Shown: piece after piece, positions 45,899 through 58,094 of the stretch | Position numbering within the stretch: position 1 is the stretch's first letter | Layout: the number at the start of each line of letters is the position of its first letter | From: Adiantum capillus-veneris | Taxonomy: Eukaryota; Streptophyta; Polypodiopsida; Polypodiales; Pteridaceae | DNA: 64,000 bases | NCBI GenBank assembly: GCA_014529385.2 | Contig: CM043947.1 | Span: forward strand, 131,585,891 to 131,649,890 | Direction of reading: 5' to 3' | The notes under the pieces: model-generated | Told to the model about the DNA's origin: nothing | Seen by the model: the letters and a program-made list of their open reading frames with translations, nothing else | Database searches by the model: none | Position numbers and translations under genes: made by a program

Positions 45899-47078
45899 CT
45901 CTCACTTCCCCTACCATTAGGACTCGCCCCCTCCTTCCTAGGGATGTGGGAAGACTTTTTAGTCTTCCATAACCATCCAATTTTCCCCACTTTTGGCCCT
46001 TGGAAAAATTAATTAAATTTAGGAACTTTAGCCTATGGAAGTCTTAATGGAGCTGAACCTTAGGTCTTTTAAGCTCCATTGGTGCACATTGATCTTTTGC
46101 ACACTGTTCCCCTTTGGAGCCCTGCTGAGACCGGCGGTCTGGCAACCTTAGCAATATTCTAGCTTTTACTCTCCCAGTACCTCCCCATATTAAATGATTA
46201 GTTTAACATGAGAAATCATTTGGGAGAATTAGATATTAGTCTTTATGACAAGCCTTCATTCTTCTTCTTGAAATGCCTTGAATCCTTCATAGCAAGTGTG
46301 TGGAGACGTGATTCTCATTTTGTGCATGGTGATGGTGTTGTGATGATGTGATTAGGGTGTAGTGGTGTGTGTGCATATATGGGGTGTGTGTGTGCTTGTG
46401 ATAGAGATGTGTCTCCTCCCTCTCCTCTTGGTTTTTTTTTTGAGATAGAGACCCCTCCCTATATAGGGAAGGAGAAGGGAAATTTAAACAATTACTAAAA
46501 TAGTAGATAATTATCCAAGCAAGCCCATGTGGCGGTGGGCCATCCTTGCCTGGCTATTTTTGCATATGCCAAGTTAGGAGTCTTATAAGATAATGAGAGA
46601 AGAGAGAGGGAAGGGTAGGATAAAGGTATAGGGAATCTACATGGTTCTAACCATGGCTATCTTATTAGGAAAGAGGGAAGAGGGAAAATTACAAGGGTTT
46701 GTCGGAGGTGAGTAGTCGATGGCAAGGGTGAACCTGCTAGGGATAGAGGTTTTTTCCATACTTGGCCAATACTTCCTTTAATTCCGTTATGTCTCATGCA
46801 ATGATGCTCCTTAACTAGTGTGGCAAGGTCACGTGATGGTGGGGAAGAGACCTTAGATGAGGTTATGAGTGTGGACAGAAAAATATGTAGACTTTGAGGG
46901 AGGGCTACCTATGTCAGCATTACATGGCGGATTGAAGTCCACCATATTGAACATATCTTGCCACTCAAAACTTCAAAAAGTATAAAAAAATTAGGACTAG
47001 AAATCTCAGCTCATAAGCTACATTTTTTATTTTGTAAAGGTCTTCAAATTCGGTGAGGAAGTGGATGCCAAAAATTGA
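45898..47078. other. Internal noncoding sequence of the gag-only element
   Basis: No gene is seen. Short GT runs occur at about 46370-46400. Confidence 0.4.
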
Positions 47079-47762
47079 TCAAAAGCATGTACATTTTTGC
47101 CCACAAAAGTCTTCGTGGTGGTCCCCCTTTTGTTGTCATTTTCCTTATACATACTCAAGAGTATTCAAACATGTGTGAAAGCATGCCCTAGGGCCTTGAA
47201 TTTCCTCACAACCATCCATGTGGGGTCAATTTACTGATAGTCTATAAGCTAGCCCACCATGAACTAGTCAACCTAGTATTTCTTTTTCTTAAAATCTAGG
47301 CAACTAAAATAATAATATGGACATGGTAGAATATCAAAAGCATATTGTGGATAGAAATAGGTTGGTCAAATAATAAAAGTGAATAATATTTATTCTGATC
47401 AATGTTAATGATATTAGTTATCAAAAGCATGTACATTTTTTCCCACAAAAGTCTTCATGGTGGTCACCCTTTTGTTGTCATTTTCCTTATACATCCTCAA
47501 GAGTATTAAAACATGTGTGAAAGCATGCCCCAGGCCTTGAATTTACTCACGACCACCCATGTGGGGTCAATTTACTGATAGTCTATCAGCTAGCCCACCA
47601 TGAACTAGTCAACATAGTATTTCTTTTTCTTAAAATCTAGGCAACTAAAATAATAATATGGACATGGTAGAATATCAAAAGCATATTGTGGATAGAAATA
47701 GGTTGGTCAAATAATAAAAGTGAATAATATTTATTCTCATCAATGTTAATGATATAAGTTAG
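47079..47762. repeat. 342-bp tandem duplication
   Basis: TCAAAAGCATGTACATTTTT begins at 47079 and 47421. The two copies are nearly identical throughout, including CTAGCCCACCATGAACTAGT and GGACATGGTAGAATATC. The duplication is recent compared with the element around it. Confidence 0.92.
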
Positions 47763-47859
47763 AAATAAATTATATATAGATAAAATGTACAAGACGAAAA
47801 AAAGTTAGGGTAGCTTCTTACACAAAAGAGAGGGAATAGAAAGATTTTTTAAAAAAAGT

Positions 47860-48871
47860 GACCCTTGCTTCATGATGGAAGCTCTTAAAGCTTTTCATGT
47901 TTGTGGAGCTTCACCATTTGCTCGTAGGCTAGACCAACATTGCCTGGTGGACTTTTAAAAATGCATAGCTACATGACGTAGCTTAGAGGACCCCGTGAAG
48001 CCCTCATCTCCAAATGCCGCATCGAATTGTTGGATAAAGGCCAAGACTTTGTCTACAGCACCAAAGGTGCCATCATATGTAAGGAAAGAGATTTTCTTTC
48101 CTCCATCCTTGAACTTTTTGAGCTTGGACAACCCAGGTGGCATAGGATTTCCTATGGACTCTTCTTTTGGGTGGTTCAAGAGCTGCACCATCACTTTCTT
48201 CAGAAGAGGAAGAGTATGAGGAGGATGGATAAGAGGGTGGCCTCTTTATTGCCTTTTTCTTCCCTTGTTCCTCCTTGTCTGCACCATCACTTTCTCTAGA
48301 AGAGGAAGAGGATGAAGAAGATGGAGAAGAGGGTGACGTCTTTCTCGCCTTTTTCTTCTCTTGTTTTCTCTCTTCCCTCTTTGAATTATGGTGTAGAGAA
48401 GTATGAGATGGTCTTCTCCGTTTAGGGGGTGTTGGATATTGTTTTGCCCACCTTCTTTGTGGAGCCATCTCCGTCGAGGTGGCAGGAGACTCACTTCTTT
48501 CACGTTCTTTTGGTGGGGGCTTTGCCGTTGAAACTTGGTTTCTCCTTTGGGAGGGAGATGCCTCATCAAGTAGTAAGTTTTTGAGACCTTTGTACGAATC
48601 CTCCTCTTCTTACCTTATCGGAGAGAGTCCTCTTTTGGAAGGTCTCATCAGGAGCTTTCCTAAGTACTCTCTCTTCTTGATGGGGAGTTTGGAGAATACC
48701 ATGGGTGTGCAATTGCTGTAGCACTTTACCTTGGAGGGATGTATTGTCCAGGGCTTGTTGAAGCCTAGAAACAAGATACATTACAAGCATAGGGACATCA
48801 TTAGTTTCCACTTCATTAGCAAAATCAAAGCTATCAACTTTCATTTCAATCTCTTTTCCCTTGTCAGCCAT
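47860..48871 (-). pseudogene. Gag of a Ty3-like gag-only element
   Basis: The likely start is ATG at 48871 (MADKGKEIEMKVDSFDF). A Ser-rich, highly charged stretch follows (SPSSPSSSSSSSS, RESDGADKEEQGKKK) in another frame. Then comes a gag core: KISFLTYDGTFGAVDKVLAF, KLRHVAMHF, a stop, and WSSLRANGEAPQ. Frames change at about 48570 and 48190 and stops interrupt the core. No zinc knuckle, protease or RT follows before the left LTR, so this element depended on others. Confidence 0.72.
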
Positions 48872-49270
48872 ACTAGCAAATTTTAGGTGTAAATTTTTAC
48901 TTGTACTTTGGAACTTCAAGCCCTAGTTTCTACTCTTCTTTACCTTCAAAGATACGCACTCATGCATCTATACCCGTGGCTCAAATATTAGTAATTGCAA
49001 GGAATAGAAGAGAGGGTTCAATAGAGCCAAGACAACACCGGTTCATGTCAAGCTTCTAATAGCTCAATAATGGTTAAGCCATAGGCAAGCCCTGTAGGAC
49101 TCCATTATTAAGACCATAGCTCTCGGCGGTATCCCCGTTAATTGTATAAACCAAGCGTGCTTCAAGGATACAAAATCCCTTTTCTACTAACTCTTTTGCA
49201 ATTAATAACACCAACCATTTGTAGCAAGCTTGAAAATCTCTCTTCTTGAGCAAGAAAAGAGAAACCAATA

Positions 49271-49282
49271 GCTCTAATACCA
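49271..49282 (-). other. Primer binding site (initiator tRNA-Met type)
   Basis: The minus strand reads ATGTTACA, then TTGGTATTAGAGC. This is one base from the TTGGTATCAGAGC class that pairs with initiator tRNA-Met, directly after the LTR end. It fixes the element orientation as minus. Confidence 0.72.
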
Positions 49283-49283
49283 A

Positions 49284-50243
49284 TGTAACATTTAATGCAC
49301 TAGTAACTTGTGTGTAGCGGAAATTGATAACATAGTGAGCATTCCATTAAGAATAAGTTCCTAATGAGCATAGAAAGAGTACTTAGTTTGAGAAAGCAAC
49401 ATAGAAATTTACACCTAGCTAATTTGGCATTGACAATACTTGAAAAAAGAGAGAAAAATAACAATTGAGGACCGGATTTACATGGAGTCAGTCCCCCCTC
49501 CATAAAGGCTTTGTATTATAGCTTCTCCCATCAAAGGAGATTTTTGTACAATACAATTCTTGTGTTCCTTAACAAAACTCATTGGTGCAATGAAGATGGA
49601 AGCTTCATGCACCAAATTATGCTTTAAAAACACACCTAGTGTCCCTAGCCTCAGTCTCAAGACCTCACACACCTTCAAAAATGGTGAGAGCTAGCAAGGA
49701 ATGAGGATGATTGAGAGGAAGAAGATATAGTATCTTATGAGAAAGAAGTATTCTCCTCACATAATCACTCTAATAGCATAGCTTAGCTTAGTAATTAGCA
49801 TGGTAGAGGAGATGAGCATGCCATTGAAGCTTGGCTCTTGGTTGGATTTGCGTTCCATAGCTAAGAGTTGTTGGTGTACACCTCTACTTCTCAATTCTTG
49901 GAGAAAGAGATGAAGTTCTTCTTGCACACATGAGTTGTGTGTGTGTGTGTATAGAATTGTGTTAGACAAAAATGGCCTTCTCTCTCTTCTTGGTCGACCC
50001 CTCTTGCTAATTACTCATGCTAACCTCCCATTGGCTCTTGTAAAGCTTAGCCGATCACAAATTAGAAGAATAGTTGATAGCCTTGTGACATGTATCCCCC
50101 TTTCCCCTTTTGTGAGAGCCTTAGGTAATTAAAATAAGTTATTAAACTCTCATTGGACCTTTTTGTCTTCTGGCCAATAGGAACCAAGCAAGCCATTGGA
50201 CTGCTTGATGCTCATTTGACTCCTTGGTAGACTGTCCAATAGT
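49284..50243 (-). mobile_element. 5' LTR (right) of the gag-only element
   Basis: On the plus strand it begins TGTAACATTT, so the minus-strand LTR ends in TTACA before the PBS. Homology to the left copy stops at CCAATAGT (50243), where a LINE tail begins, so the outer end is lost. The LTR holds several CTCATTGG/CCAATAGG pairs, that is, repeated CCAAT-type motifs in both directions. Confidence 0.7.
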
Positions 50244-50495
<252 letters not shown>

Positions 50496-50744
50496 GAGCA
50501 ATACTCGCTAGACAGGATGGTCGGCCCTTCTCTACAGCGCATTGCTTGGGCCTTCCCTGTTAAGTTCTTGCGTAGGGTAGTGCTTGGGGGAGTTGCATGG
50601 TGAGAGCACCAATTGGCATTGCTGAGAAGAACCGTGAGAGTGGTGGGGAAGAGATTGAACGCAAGCAAGAGGAGAGGAAGGGGGGCATATGAAGGGAATC
50701 TTAGGACATGATGAATTTTATTTAGCATGAGCCAGTATGTACCT

Positions 50745-51012
50745 AGAAAGTGAGCACACGCTATATTCTCAATCCTTGCAGGCCTTCCATGGTCCTTTAT
50801 CACCCTCTCATGTTTTGCCAAGGTCTACCCTCGTTACTAATTGACCCCTCAATTTTAGAGGGGATCTGAAATTTTATTAGTAGGCAGAAAGTGAGCACAC
50901 GCTATATTGTTAACCCCTACAGACCTTCCATTGTTCTTTATCACCCTCTCATGTTTTGCCCAGGTCTACCCTCGTTACTAATTGACACCTCAATTTTAGA
51001 GGGGATCTACGG
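50745..51012. repeat. 141-bp tandem duplication
   Basis: AGAAAGTGAGCACACGCTAT begins at 50745 and 50886. Both units run through CACCCTCTCATGTTTTGCC and TTTTAGAGGGGATCT. About a dozen differences separate them, so this is an older duplication. Short repeats of GAACTAGATGTGAA follow at 51090-51190. Confidence 0.9.
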
Positions 51013-52018
51013 CATCATGTGTCGACAAAGATCACAACTGTTGATTCTGAATGTAGGTGTAAACTCGGCTGAATGTGAACTCGTTATGAAACTAGATGTG
51101 AACTAGATGTGAACTTTACAGGTTATGTGTACTATATTATGATGGTATGAACTAGATGTGAAGTCATTGTAAACTTGAAGTGAACTAGGATTGTGGCGGG
51201 CCAAAACTACACAATATAATGATATAGAGCAACCATTTCCTTTCCTTAACAAAACGCTTGCACAAGCATAGTGGTGACTTGTGACAAGGAGTTTCGTGAG
51301 GTCAAATCCCACCTAGCTCATATGTTTTCCTCCAAATGGATCGAACAGCCAACGATCAACAATGATTTGGGACTATAGATACCCTCCAAAAAAGGAACGG
51401 TCAAATAGTGTCTAGGCAGGTGGACCCTTGCAAATGATTCGCAAATTGTCATTGCGGTACAATGTCATATATCAGCTACAAAATTCATGGAAGGGGTCGT
51501 CAGTTGAAGTGATGCATTAGTAGAATGGCAAGGGTTGCATCGAGGATGGAGAGAGTTGGGGGAGGAAAGGCATTTTCCTTCCCATATGGTTATAGCAACT
51601 CATACGATTGGTGTTGCCCTCTAAGTCTTTGAGATCCACCTCAGTTTAATCCCCTTCAAATCTCTCGAGCCTAAGCTCCCCAACATTGGGCCACATGTGC
51701 ATCAATGGACCACACATTCATAGCGCCATTGTTTGTGATGTTACGATGCAACTCTTCAATCTACACTTGTCAAAAAAAAATTGCACATGGCCCATGGGAT
51801 TGTAGGCACAAGTGAGCCACCTCTTTAGATATGCTCTATTTATGTGCTAAGCATTGCAGACGAGTTCCCCTTTTGAAGTGAAGGTCTACAAGTGGTGGAT
51901 GACATACAAATCACAAGACTATCCCAAGACATAGTCTACCTCGAAGAAAGTATTATGCAAAGAGTTCCTTCCTACCGATGAGAAGGATTGATGTTGGTGA
52001 GGTTGCGATTTGTATTCA
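51013..52018. other. Stretch without a gene
   Basis: No supported reading frame, LTR or long repeat was seen apart from the short GAACTAGATGTGAA repeats. Confidence 0.4.
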
Positions 52019-52266
52019 TGTTAGGGTAGCATAGCCATGGCTTGAGGGAGATGAAGGAGATCAAAACTGAAAACGAGGAAAGGAAGGGAGGAAGACAGAA
52101 GCTCATGCATAAGCCATAAACAAAGAGAAGAGAGTTTGTATTAATTTGAAGGTTACAACAAATCGACCAAAGATGTTTACCCACTTTAATTTGCATGCAA
52201 CCACGCATGATGCATGGTTTAAGGATTTTTGCTCCTACGTCATAACCACACCTTGATTATCCAACA
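52019..52266 (-). mobile_element. 3' LTR of the small copia-type element
   Basis: Minus-strand TGTTGGATAATC to ...CCCTAACA, with AAACAAAGAGAAGAGAG on the plus strand as the shared landmark. It is preceded on the minus strand by the purine tract at about 52267-52277. Confidence 0.78.
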
Positions 52267-52879
52267 ATCCCCCGTTCAAGGGTGTTATCCACTTAATTTC
52301 CGTTTGGGTACTTGGTTGATTTTCAAGTTTAGCTTACGGAAATTGATATTTTTCCCCACTTAAAAGTGATGTATCTATATACTTGGATTGTCCTCCTATG
52401 TAGACTAATTCGCCATATGTGAGTTTGCACTATAGAAATGGACCAAGAAATGAAGCATCTAGTTCATCATCCTATTAATACATCTCTAACCCAATTCGCC
52501 TTCTCTTAGTTCTATAAAAATAGGCTCATTCAAGACGGTCAGTTTTATCAAAAATTGAACATTTGACTTGAGGTTTACCTTGATCACGATTGAATGCATT
52601 AACCGCATCAACAAGTGGTCTTTAATGTTGTATGATAAGAGATGGATGTCATACACTTCTTCTGAAAGATTTATGAAAGTTGGAATTCATGCATTCATGT
52701 TCCTGTGGACACACTTGGAAATTTGAGATCATTAAAATTACGTAGTGTATTGATAATATTCTTGTGTTCTTGCGAATCATGTACACTCTTGAGGACGGCA
52801 ATAACATTATCTTCTTCAAGGCATCGATTCCAATCTATTGCAACATAAGACTCAGTATGTTATTAATAGGAGTTGTAAG

Positions 52880-53440
52880 AGTTGTACTTTCTTCATGAAG
52901 AGGGAAAAATTTTGAATCTTGAAACAATCTTTGTATTCTTCATCTGGGCACCACATAATATTCTTGTATTCTTGCAAATCATGTGTACACATTGGACGAC
53001 ATTAATAGCATTATCTTCTTCAGCTTTGGCATTGATTCCAATCTATTGCAACATAAGAGTTTGTATGTTATTATTATGAGTTGTAAGAGGTGTACCTTTC
53101 TTCACGAAGGGGGATCGAAAGAAATGGAATCTTTAAACAAGCAAGCTGTGTATTCTTCATCGAGGCACCAAATAGCTTGTCCAATGTTTGCCAAGCAAGA
53201 GCCAACATGATCATCCCTACAACATGATGAATGAAGTCATTGTGGGGTCATCGTGCAATAATTGCAATTGCTTTTTGGTCTCGTTTAAGCCATTGCAACT
53301 CAACATCCCAAGTGAACTGTCACCACTCCATTTTCTTAACAATACATATCACATAAGGTGGAATTTAAGTTTTACCTACCAAGTGTGGAAATTTGTTCCG
53401 TCGAACTTGGCAAAAGGCTTTGTGTTGATGATGCCATAGG
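52880..53440 (-). pseudogene. Copia gag remnant
   Basis: The minus strand reads PFAKFDGTNFHTW near 53400, the F-x-G-x-N-[FY]-x-x-W signature at the start of plant copia gag. Downstream are stops and frame changes over about 500 bp. No zinc knuckle or protease is seen. It appears to be what remains of a gag-only element. Confidence 0.6.
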
Positions 53441-53650
53441 ATCGTTGAAGCTCAAAGTTGCGATGCTGATGAATCAAGTACCTTCAACACTTAGAGAAGT
53501 AGAAACAAAAATTTGAAAAATATCTCTTAAACACTGCAAAATTTGACTCTATATGTGACATGGAAAAACGTGCAAAATAACATTTTCCTTCCCCATTATG
53601 AGCTATTTATTGGAAATTGATTTCTACAAAAAAGATTGCCTAATCAGCAC

Positions 53651-53665
53651 CTCGCTTTGATACAT
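53651..53665 (-). other. PBS of the small copia-type element
   Basis: Minus-strand ATGTATCAAAGCGAG follows LTR end CCATAACA and resembles TGGTATCAGAGCCAG, the initiator tRNA-Met class. Confidence 0.6.
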
Positions 53666-53910
53666 TGTTATGGTAGCGTATCCACAGCCGGAGCCGGCGG
53701 GAGGAAGATGAAGGAGAGAATGAGTAGAGGAAGGGAGCAAGAAGGAAGCTCACACGTAATCCATAATAAACAAAAAGAAGAGAGTTTGAAGTCAAAGGTT
53801 AGAATGAATATAAACCAAAGATGTTCAACCACTTGAACTTGCATGTATTCTTGGCCATGCATGATTTAAGGGTTTGGTCCTGCGGCATGACTACACTTGA
53901 TTATCCAATA
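53666..53910 (-). mobile_element. 5' LTR of the small copia-type element
   Basis: Homologous to 52019-52266, sharing AAGAAGAGAGTTTG, ACCAAAGATGTT, ACTTGCATG and TTGATTATCCAA. Its minus-strand start is TATTGG, a mutated TGTTGG. Confidence 0.78.
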
Positions 53911-55378
53911 GTTTATCGCATCGGCCTCTAAACCCATTATCGAGAGGTTATTTTAAGACTGGACGGGTTGAATGATTTCCATCTAGTTTATGGTTTTATT
54001 AGAGTGTATGGTTGTGCAGCAATGCTAAAAGAAGAAGCTTTCCTAGTGTATGCCATTAAATCACCCTAGGTTGCACCATCATAAAATTGAAGAAATTCTT
54101 GTACTAGCACTTGCAAGGTAGATCAATTCTTTAGCATTACGTCATTGAAGACATGTTCTTTTTGTTGGGGCTAAATTTTGTAATGCTTTCAAGTATTGCT
54201 CATTTTGCATTGCTACTTGTTTTTAAATTAAATTTCTTTTTGTTTGTAATGTTTTTAATGACCAAATCAATGCTAATGCCAACTTTAATCCAAGGTGGAT
54301 AGTGGAGGCACTAATGTTGACATTATTATCATGGTTTTTTATTAGGTTATGGCACACGGCCTGGAAAGTTATTATTTTTTTTGTTTTTTAACACCTTGAT
54401 ATCTCAAATTGTCTAGTTTCTATCAGAAAACAAGCTTTGCACGCGATCTGTGACTTAAGTCGTTTGGTCTTCATGCATATTTATCTATCATAGTTTTTAA
54501 AAACTATATATGCTTTCTCAAGTTTTTGCAAATTTGATTTTCTCTTCTCAATAGAAGCATGCTAAAAATGTTGATTGTTGTTCAAGTAGATGAATTATCT
54601 TGTAGTATTATGAAGAGGAAGTGATAATGCTATATATATTTCTTGTTGAGTAGTAATTTGCTATGTGCGTGATTTCTATTTCCAATCTTTCTGAGTCCTT
54701 TTATCAATGGCATCTTGTTTTTATGCATATGTCTTGTTGTGTTTTAATAGCCTCAATCGGTGTATTGGCAAGCATGATCACATACAAGGCTCCTCACATC
54801 GAGCGATTTTATCCATGCCACCTAGAGTAGAGGCCCCTCTACTCACTCCATGTAGGTACCTGCCTCTCACACACTGGTACTATCGGCCACCTATATGGAT
54901 CTTCCCCCCACCTATTGTATGATATAGCCCATCATCTTGGCTATTGTACACACTCTTAGCATGGGAGAATCTCCCTTTTCTACACCTGGTTTTTTGACTC
55001 CTACACACGAATCAATTTTGTAGTCCTATGGGCACCCTTTTTATTTTTCATGACCAATGGAAGGATCTGTTTCTCTTTTTTTTTTTTGTCAAACTCACTA
55101 TAGTGAGTGTATATAGATATTATGAAACCAAAAAAAATTACAATGAAAGCCATGCTCCAATTGAGTTATGGCATCTACCAACACTTGACCCAACGTTCCA
55201 TCCAAAACATACGACCATACATTAACTGACAATGGGAGCCACCTTGAGACCACAAACAACCAAGGGGAGCCAAGTCTGACTTGGGGTTGCCACCAAGGAT
55301 GAAGCCATACCACAATACACCCTTGACCACTGAGCCAGAGCACCTATAACAAGCTACTTACAGTGGAAACAAGAAGAA
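53911..55378. other. Stretch without a gene
   Basis: AT-rich sequence, no supported frame, no long repeat. TATA-like runs such as GCTATATATATTTC (about 54630) are not tied to a gene. Confidence 0.4.
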
Positions 55379-55800
55379 TCATATTTTCTTCTTCTTCTGG
55401 CAAAGCAAGCTAACAATACTAGTTGTGATACCCTTAACCTTAACAATATGGTTGACGAGGTCCATTTTAACGTCCTGAGCACCATTTTCCATCGGCTCAA
55501 GCTGACAAGATTTACTAGACATCCGTGGCTCAACCATAGGGTTATCCATCGGCTCAGGTCTATCCTTCATCTCCTCAAAGTTGGGTCCTAAAACTCTTTG
55601 GTAATCTCACCAGTAGGTGCGACCCGAGCAACTTGTTCCTCTTGTACCTCTAGTGTAGTGAAATCCATCTCTTTAGCCACCTCTCCACGTGTCCTCTCCT
55701 GATCACTGGTTCTCACTTCCATCCTTGTGCCATCCACTGACGGCTTGACCTCTCTAGTGACCCACCTCTAAGTTGTTCTGATCCTTTGTGTGGGGGTAGT
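55379..55800 (-). pseudogene. Degraded minus-strand coding-like sequence, unknown
   Basis: One frame reads WVTREVKPSVDGTRMEVRTS and continues acidic and hydrophilic to VAPTGEITKEF. A shift then leads into EEMKDRPEPMDNPMVEPRMS and QLEPMENGAQDVKMDLVNHI. Composition is protein-like (Glu, Met, Val, Arg rich, few stops) over about 140 codons with one frame break. I recognise no family. It may be a retroelement linker or a host gene relic. Confidence 0.35.
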
Positions 55801-57177
55801 TTCCGCCTCAAGGAAATCCCTATCATAGTGCCCAATCTATCATTTTTTTTAAAAAGGTGTATTTCAAATTTAGTCATGTAGAAACTAGAGGAACTTGCTG
55901 CCCTAACAAATTGGAGTCAGTATTGGCTTTCCAAAGACTAGCAATTGTAATGAAATTTTTTGTGTATACTTTGTTTTATAGCTCTTATAAGAATTAAGGG
56001 TTAGAACTAAAATTGTTATTTTAGTAGCTTCATTGTGATTGTTTAGCGTGAATCTCAAGCTTGCAAGCCATCCTTGTGTGGAAGTTAGGGTTGTTGGGGT
56101 CATTCCTCAAAGGCTACTTTAAATCGTTTTCAATCCCATTTTCCTTTTCTTTTTCCCATTTTGTTGGTTGCAGACTTTGGTTGCTCACATAGTGTGTAAG
56201 GGATAGGCAATCATGGAAAAGCAAACCGATAATTTTCCCCTTTAGTACACCAAGCTCTACACCATCATGATCATATGCTCTCCTTGTCTTCATCCTGTCA
56301 ATGGCTTTCCTTACCCTCTCGGCAGTAAAGAAAGAACATGTCTCTGGGCATGTCTCTAGTGGGTCCGGCAGAGGTGGTTGCCCTGATGCTGTGTAGCAAA
56401 AAACAAATACCCATCGTTTCTTTAAAAATCTGTACGTGCTTTTTGACCTCTTTTATTCAGCAACAAGTATTGTGGAATTTTGTTACAAAAAATTATTCCA
56501 CAATAAAAGGTGTTTTATGCAGTAGTTGTTTCATTGTCAAAGTTCTATGTATGTAATATCTTGCAGATATATTTGGGATCATCTCTTATCAAGAGCTTAA
56601 GGAATGAAATCCAATAACCTTTTTATATCTTGTAAGGTTATTAGTTTTCTTTGAAGCCTCTACAAATTTTAGCTATAGTCTTTCAACCTGCTACAAAAAA
56701 GGCCATGGAAACTACAAGTGTGCTTGTTTGTTGAATTACTACAAAAACATATTTTTAAAGTCTATCTTATTGTTAGTGCAAGCATTGACAATCTCTAAAA
56801 CCTAATTGTGATGTGAATATTTGTTCAGTATTAATGTTAGTACAAACTTAATCAGCACTCAAGCTTGACTTTGAGACCACTTTTTTGCATAATCTATAGC
56901 CCAATCTATAGCCCATTATGTGACCCTAATCTTTTTTACATTTCTTTTAACGCGAATCTAGCAAGATGCCAATGCAAATGAAAAGGTAAACGTGGAGGAA
57001 AGAAAGAAAACCACAGGGAGAGGGAATAGGTGTCACGTGAGCGTGCACAGGCAGAGAGGTTAGAGATATTTGTCTCGGAGCGAAAAGCGGCAGCGCAGGC
57101 AAATGGCGAGGGCGAGGGCAAACAATTTTTCCCTTGCGCGCGCATGGCAAGCCTGCACGCGTGCTTGCATTCTAATC

Positions 57178-57219
<42 letters not shown>

Positions 57220-57294
57220 CGCGTGCGCTTGGCCATAGTGGACGAATCTTGTCCAATGTGCATTTCGCAGGCACAGTCTCCATTTGGTGGGCAA
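55801..57294. other. Stretch without a gene
   Basis: AT-rich up to about 56930, then GC-richer sequence with a (GT)n(GC)n tract at 57182-57224. The reading frames across that tract have no recognisable domain. Confidence 0.4.
57182..57224. repeat. (GT)n then (GC)n microsatellite
   Basis: A 30-bp GT run changes into about 12 bp of GC alternation, a strong Z-DNA-type sequence by composition. It lies about 75 bp before the 131-bp LTR element. Confidence 0.93.
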
Positions 57295-57299
57295 GGCAA

Positions 57300-57430
57300 T
57301 GTCAGGCCAAGGGCAGGGCCAAGGGCCAGGACAGACATGCGGTCAAGGGGCGCTATCTTTAGAGGCTAGGAGTCTATAAATAGCACGGTTGGGTGGAGAG
57401 TTGCATGGTCCAATCCCCCGCGGTCTCACA
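57300..57430 (+). mobile_element. 5' LTR, 131 bp
   Basis: It runs from TGTCAGGCCAAGG to CCCGCGGTCTCACA. CTATAAATAG at about 57372 is a TATA box. The next bases, TTGGTACGCC, are only weakly PBS-like. Confidence 0.88.
57374..57382 (+). promoter_or_regulatory. TATA box in the 131-bp LTR
   Basis: TCTATAAATAGCA is present in both direct LTRs and, inverted, in the third LTR. It would start transcription roughly 25-30 bp downstream, inside the LTR. Confidence 0.6.
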
Positions 57431-58016
57431 TTGGTACGCCTTCAAGGAAACAGATAACTCATGATACCATGCAACATGGTCCGGTGGTCACCATGTTTGC
57501 GTGTTGCGGACTTTCGAGACTGGAAAATTCTACGCCATGCAAGCACCATCACCCCTCTAGGCCTACAAATTATGCGCCATGCAAGCCCATGGCCTGCATG
57601 CAAGCATCCCATGGGAGGGGCCCTTGGCACCCATCCGTGGGACGGCCCCTTAGGGGTTCCTTTGGGCATCCGATGCGCGCCCAAGGAGCCCTGGCCGAAG
57701 GTTTTAAAAAATAATAATTAAAAAAATAAAGGAAACAAAACTGAACACGGACCTACGCATGGCGGATCTGTTGTGCTGAGCAACAGAGAATGGATACGCC
57801 TACTGCATGCAGAATTAGGCGTCACCGGTGTGTTGAAAAAGCCTCCAGAGCCTGGGGCACATCCGGCAAGGTCGAAATCGACGGATTTTGTGCAGGCCGA
57901 ATCCCATGTCCGTCCTCATGCCAGGGGCAATTATCGCGTCCTCCTGTCGAGCCTGCCTTCTCCCCCCGACATAGGGGTTGCTCCCCACGACTCTGTTTTC
58001 GGCTTCCTTCACGACT

Positions 58017-58094
<78 letters not shown>

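Larger units (their letters stand above)
52019..53910 (-). mobile_element. Small copia-type gag-only LTR element
   Basis: Direct repeats of about 248 bp (52019-52266 and 53666-53910) flank a 1.4-kb interior. On the minus strand the left LTR starts TGTTGGATAATCAAGG after the purine run AACGGGGGAT, and both LTRs end in TAACA. A PBS-like ATGTATCAAAGCGAG follows the right LTR. The interior has gag traces only. The flanking pentamers (ATTCA and GTTTA) do not match, so no target duplication is claimed. Confidence 0.8.

Noticed and set aside
52019-53910. A 5-bp target duplication for the small copia-type element
   Set aside because: The pentamers outside the LTRs (ATTCA and GTTTA) differ at three positions, too many to call a duplication.
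54700-54925. Plus-strand frame with Cys and Pro residues as a small secreted protein
   Set aside because: The first residues are not a clear signal peptide, there is no promoter context, and the region is otherwise decayed noncoding DNA.
57030-57369. Overlapping frames across the (GT)n(GC)n tract as a GC-rich exon
   Set aside because: They run across the microsatellite into the LTR and exist on both strands, so they reflect base composition.
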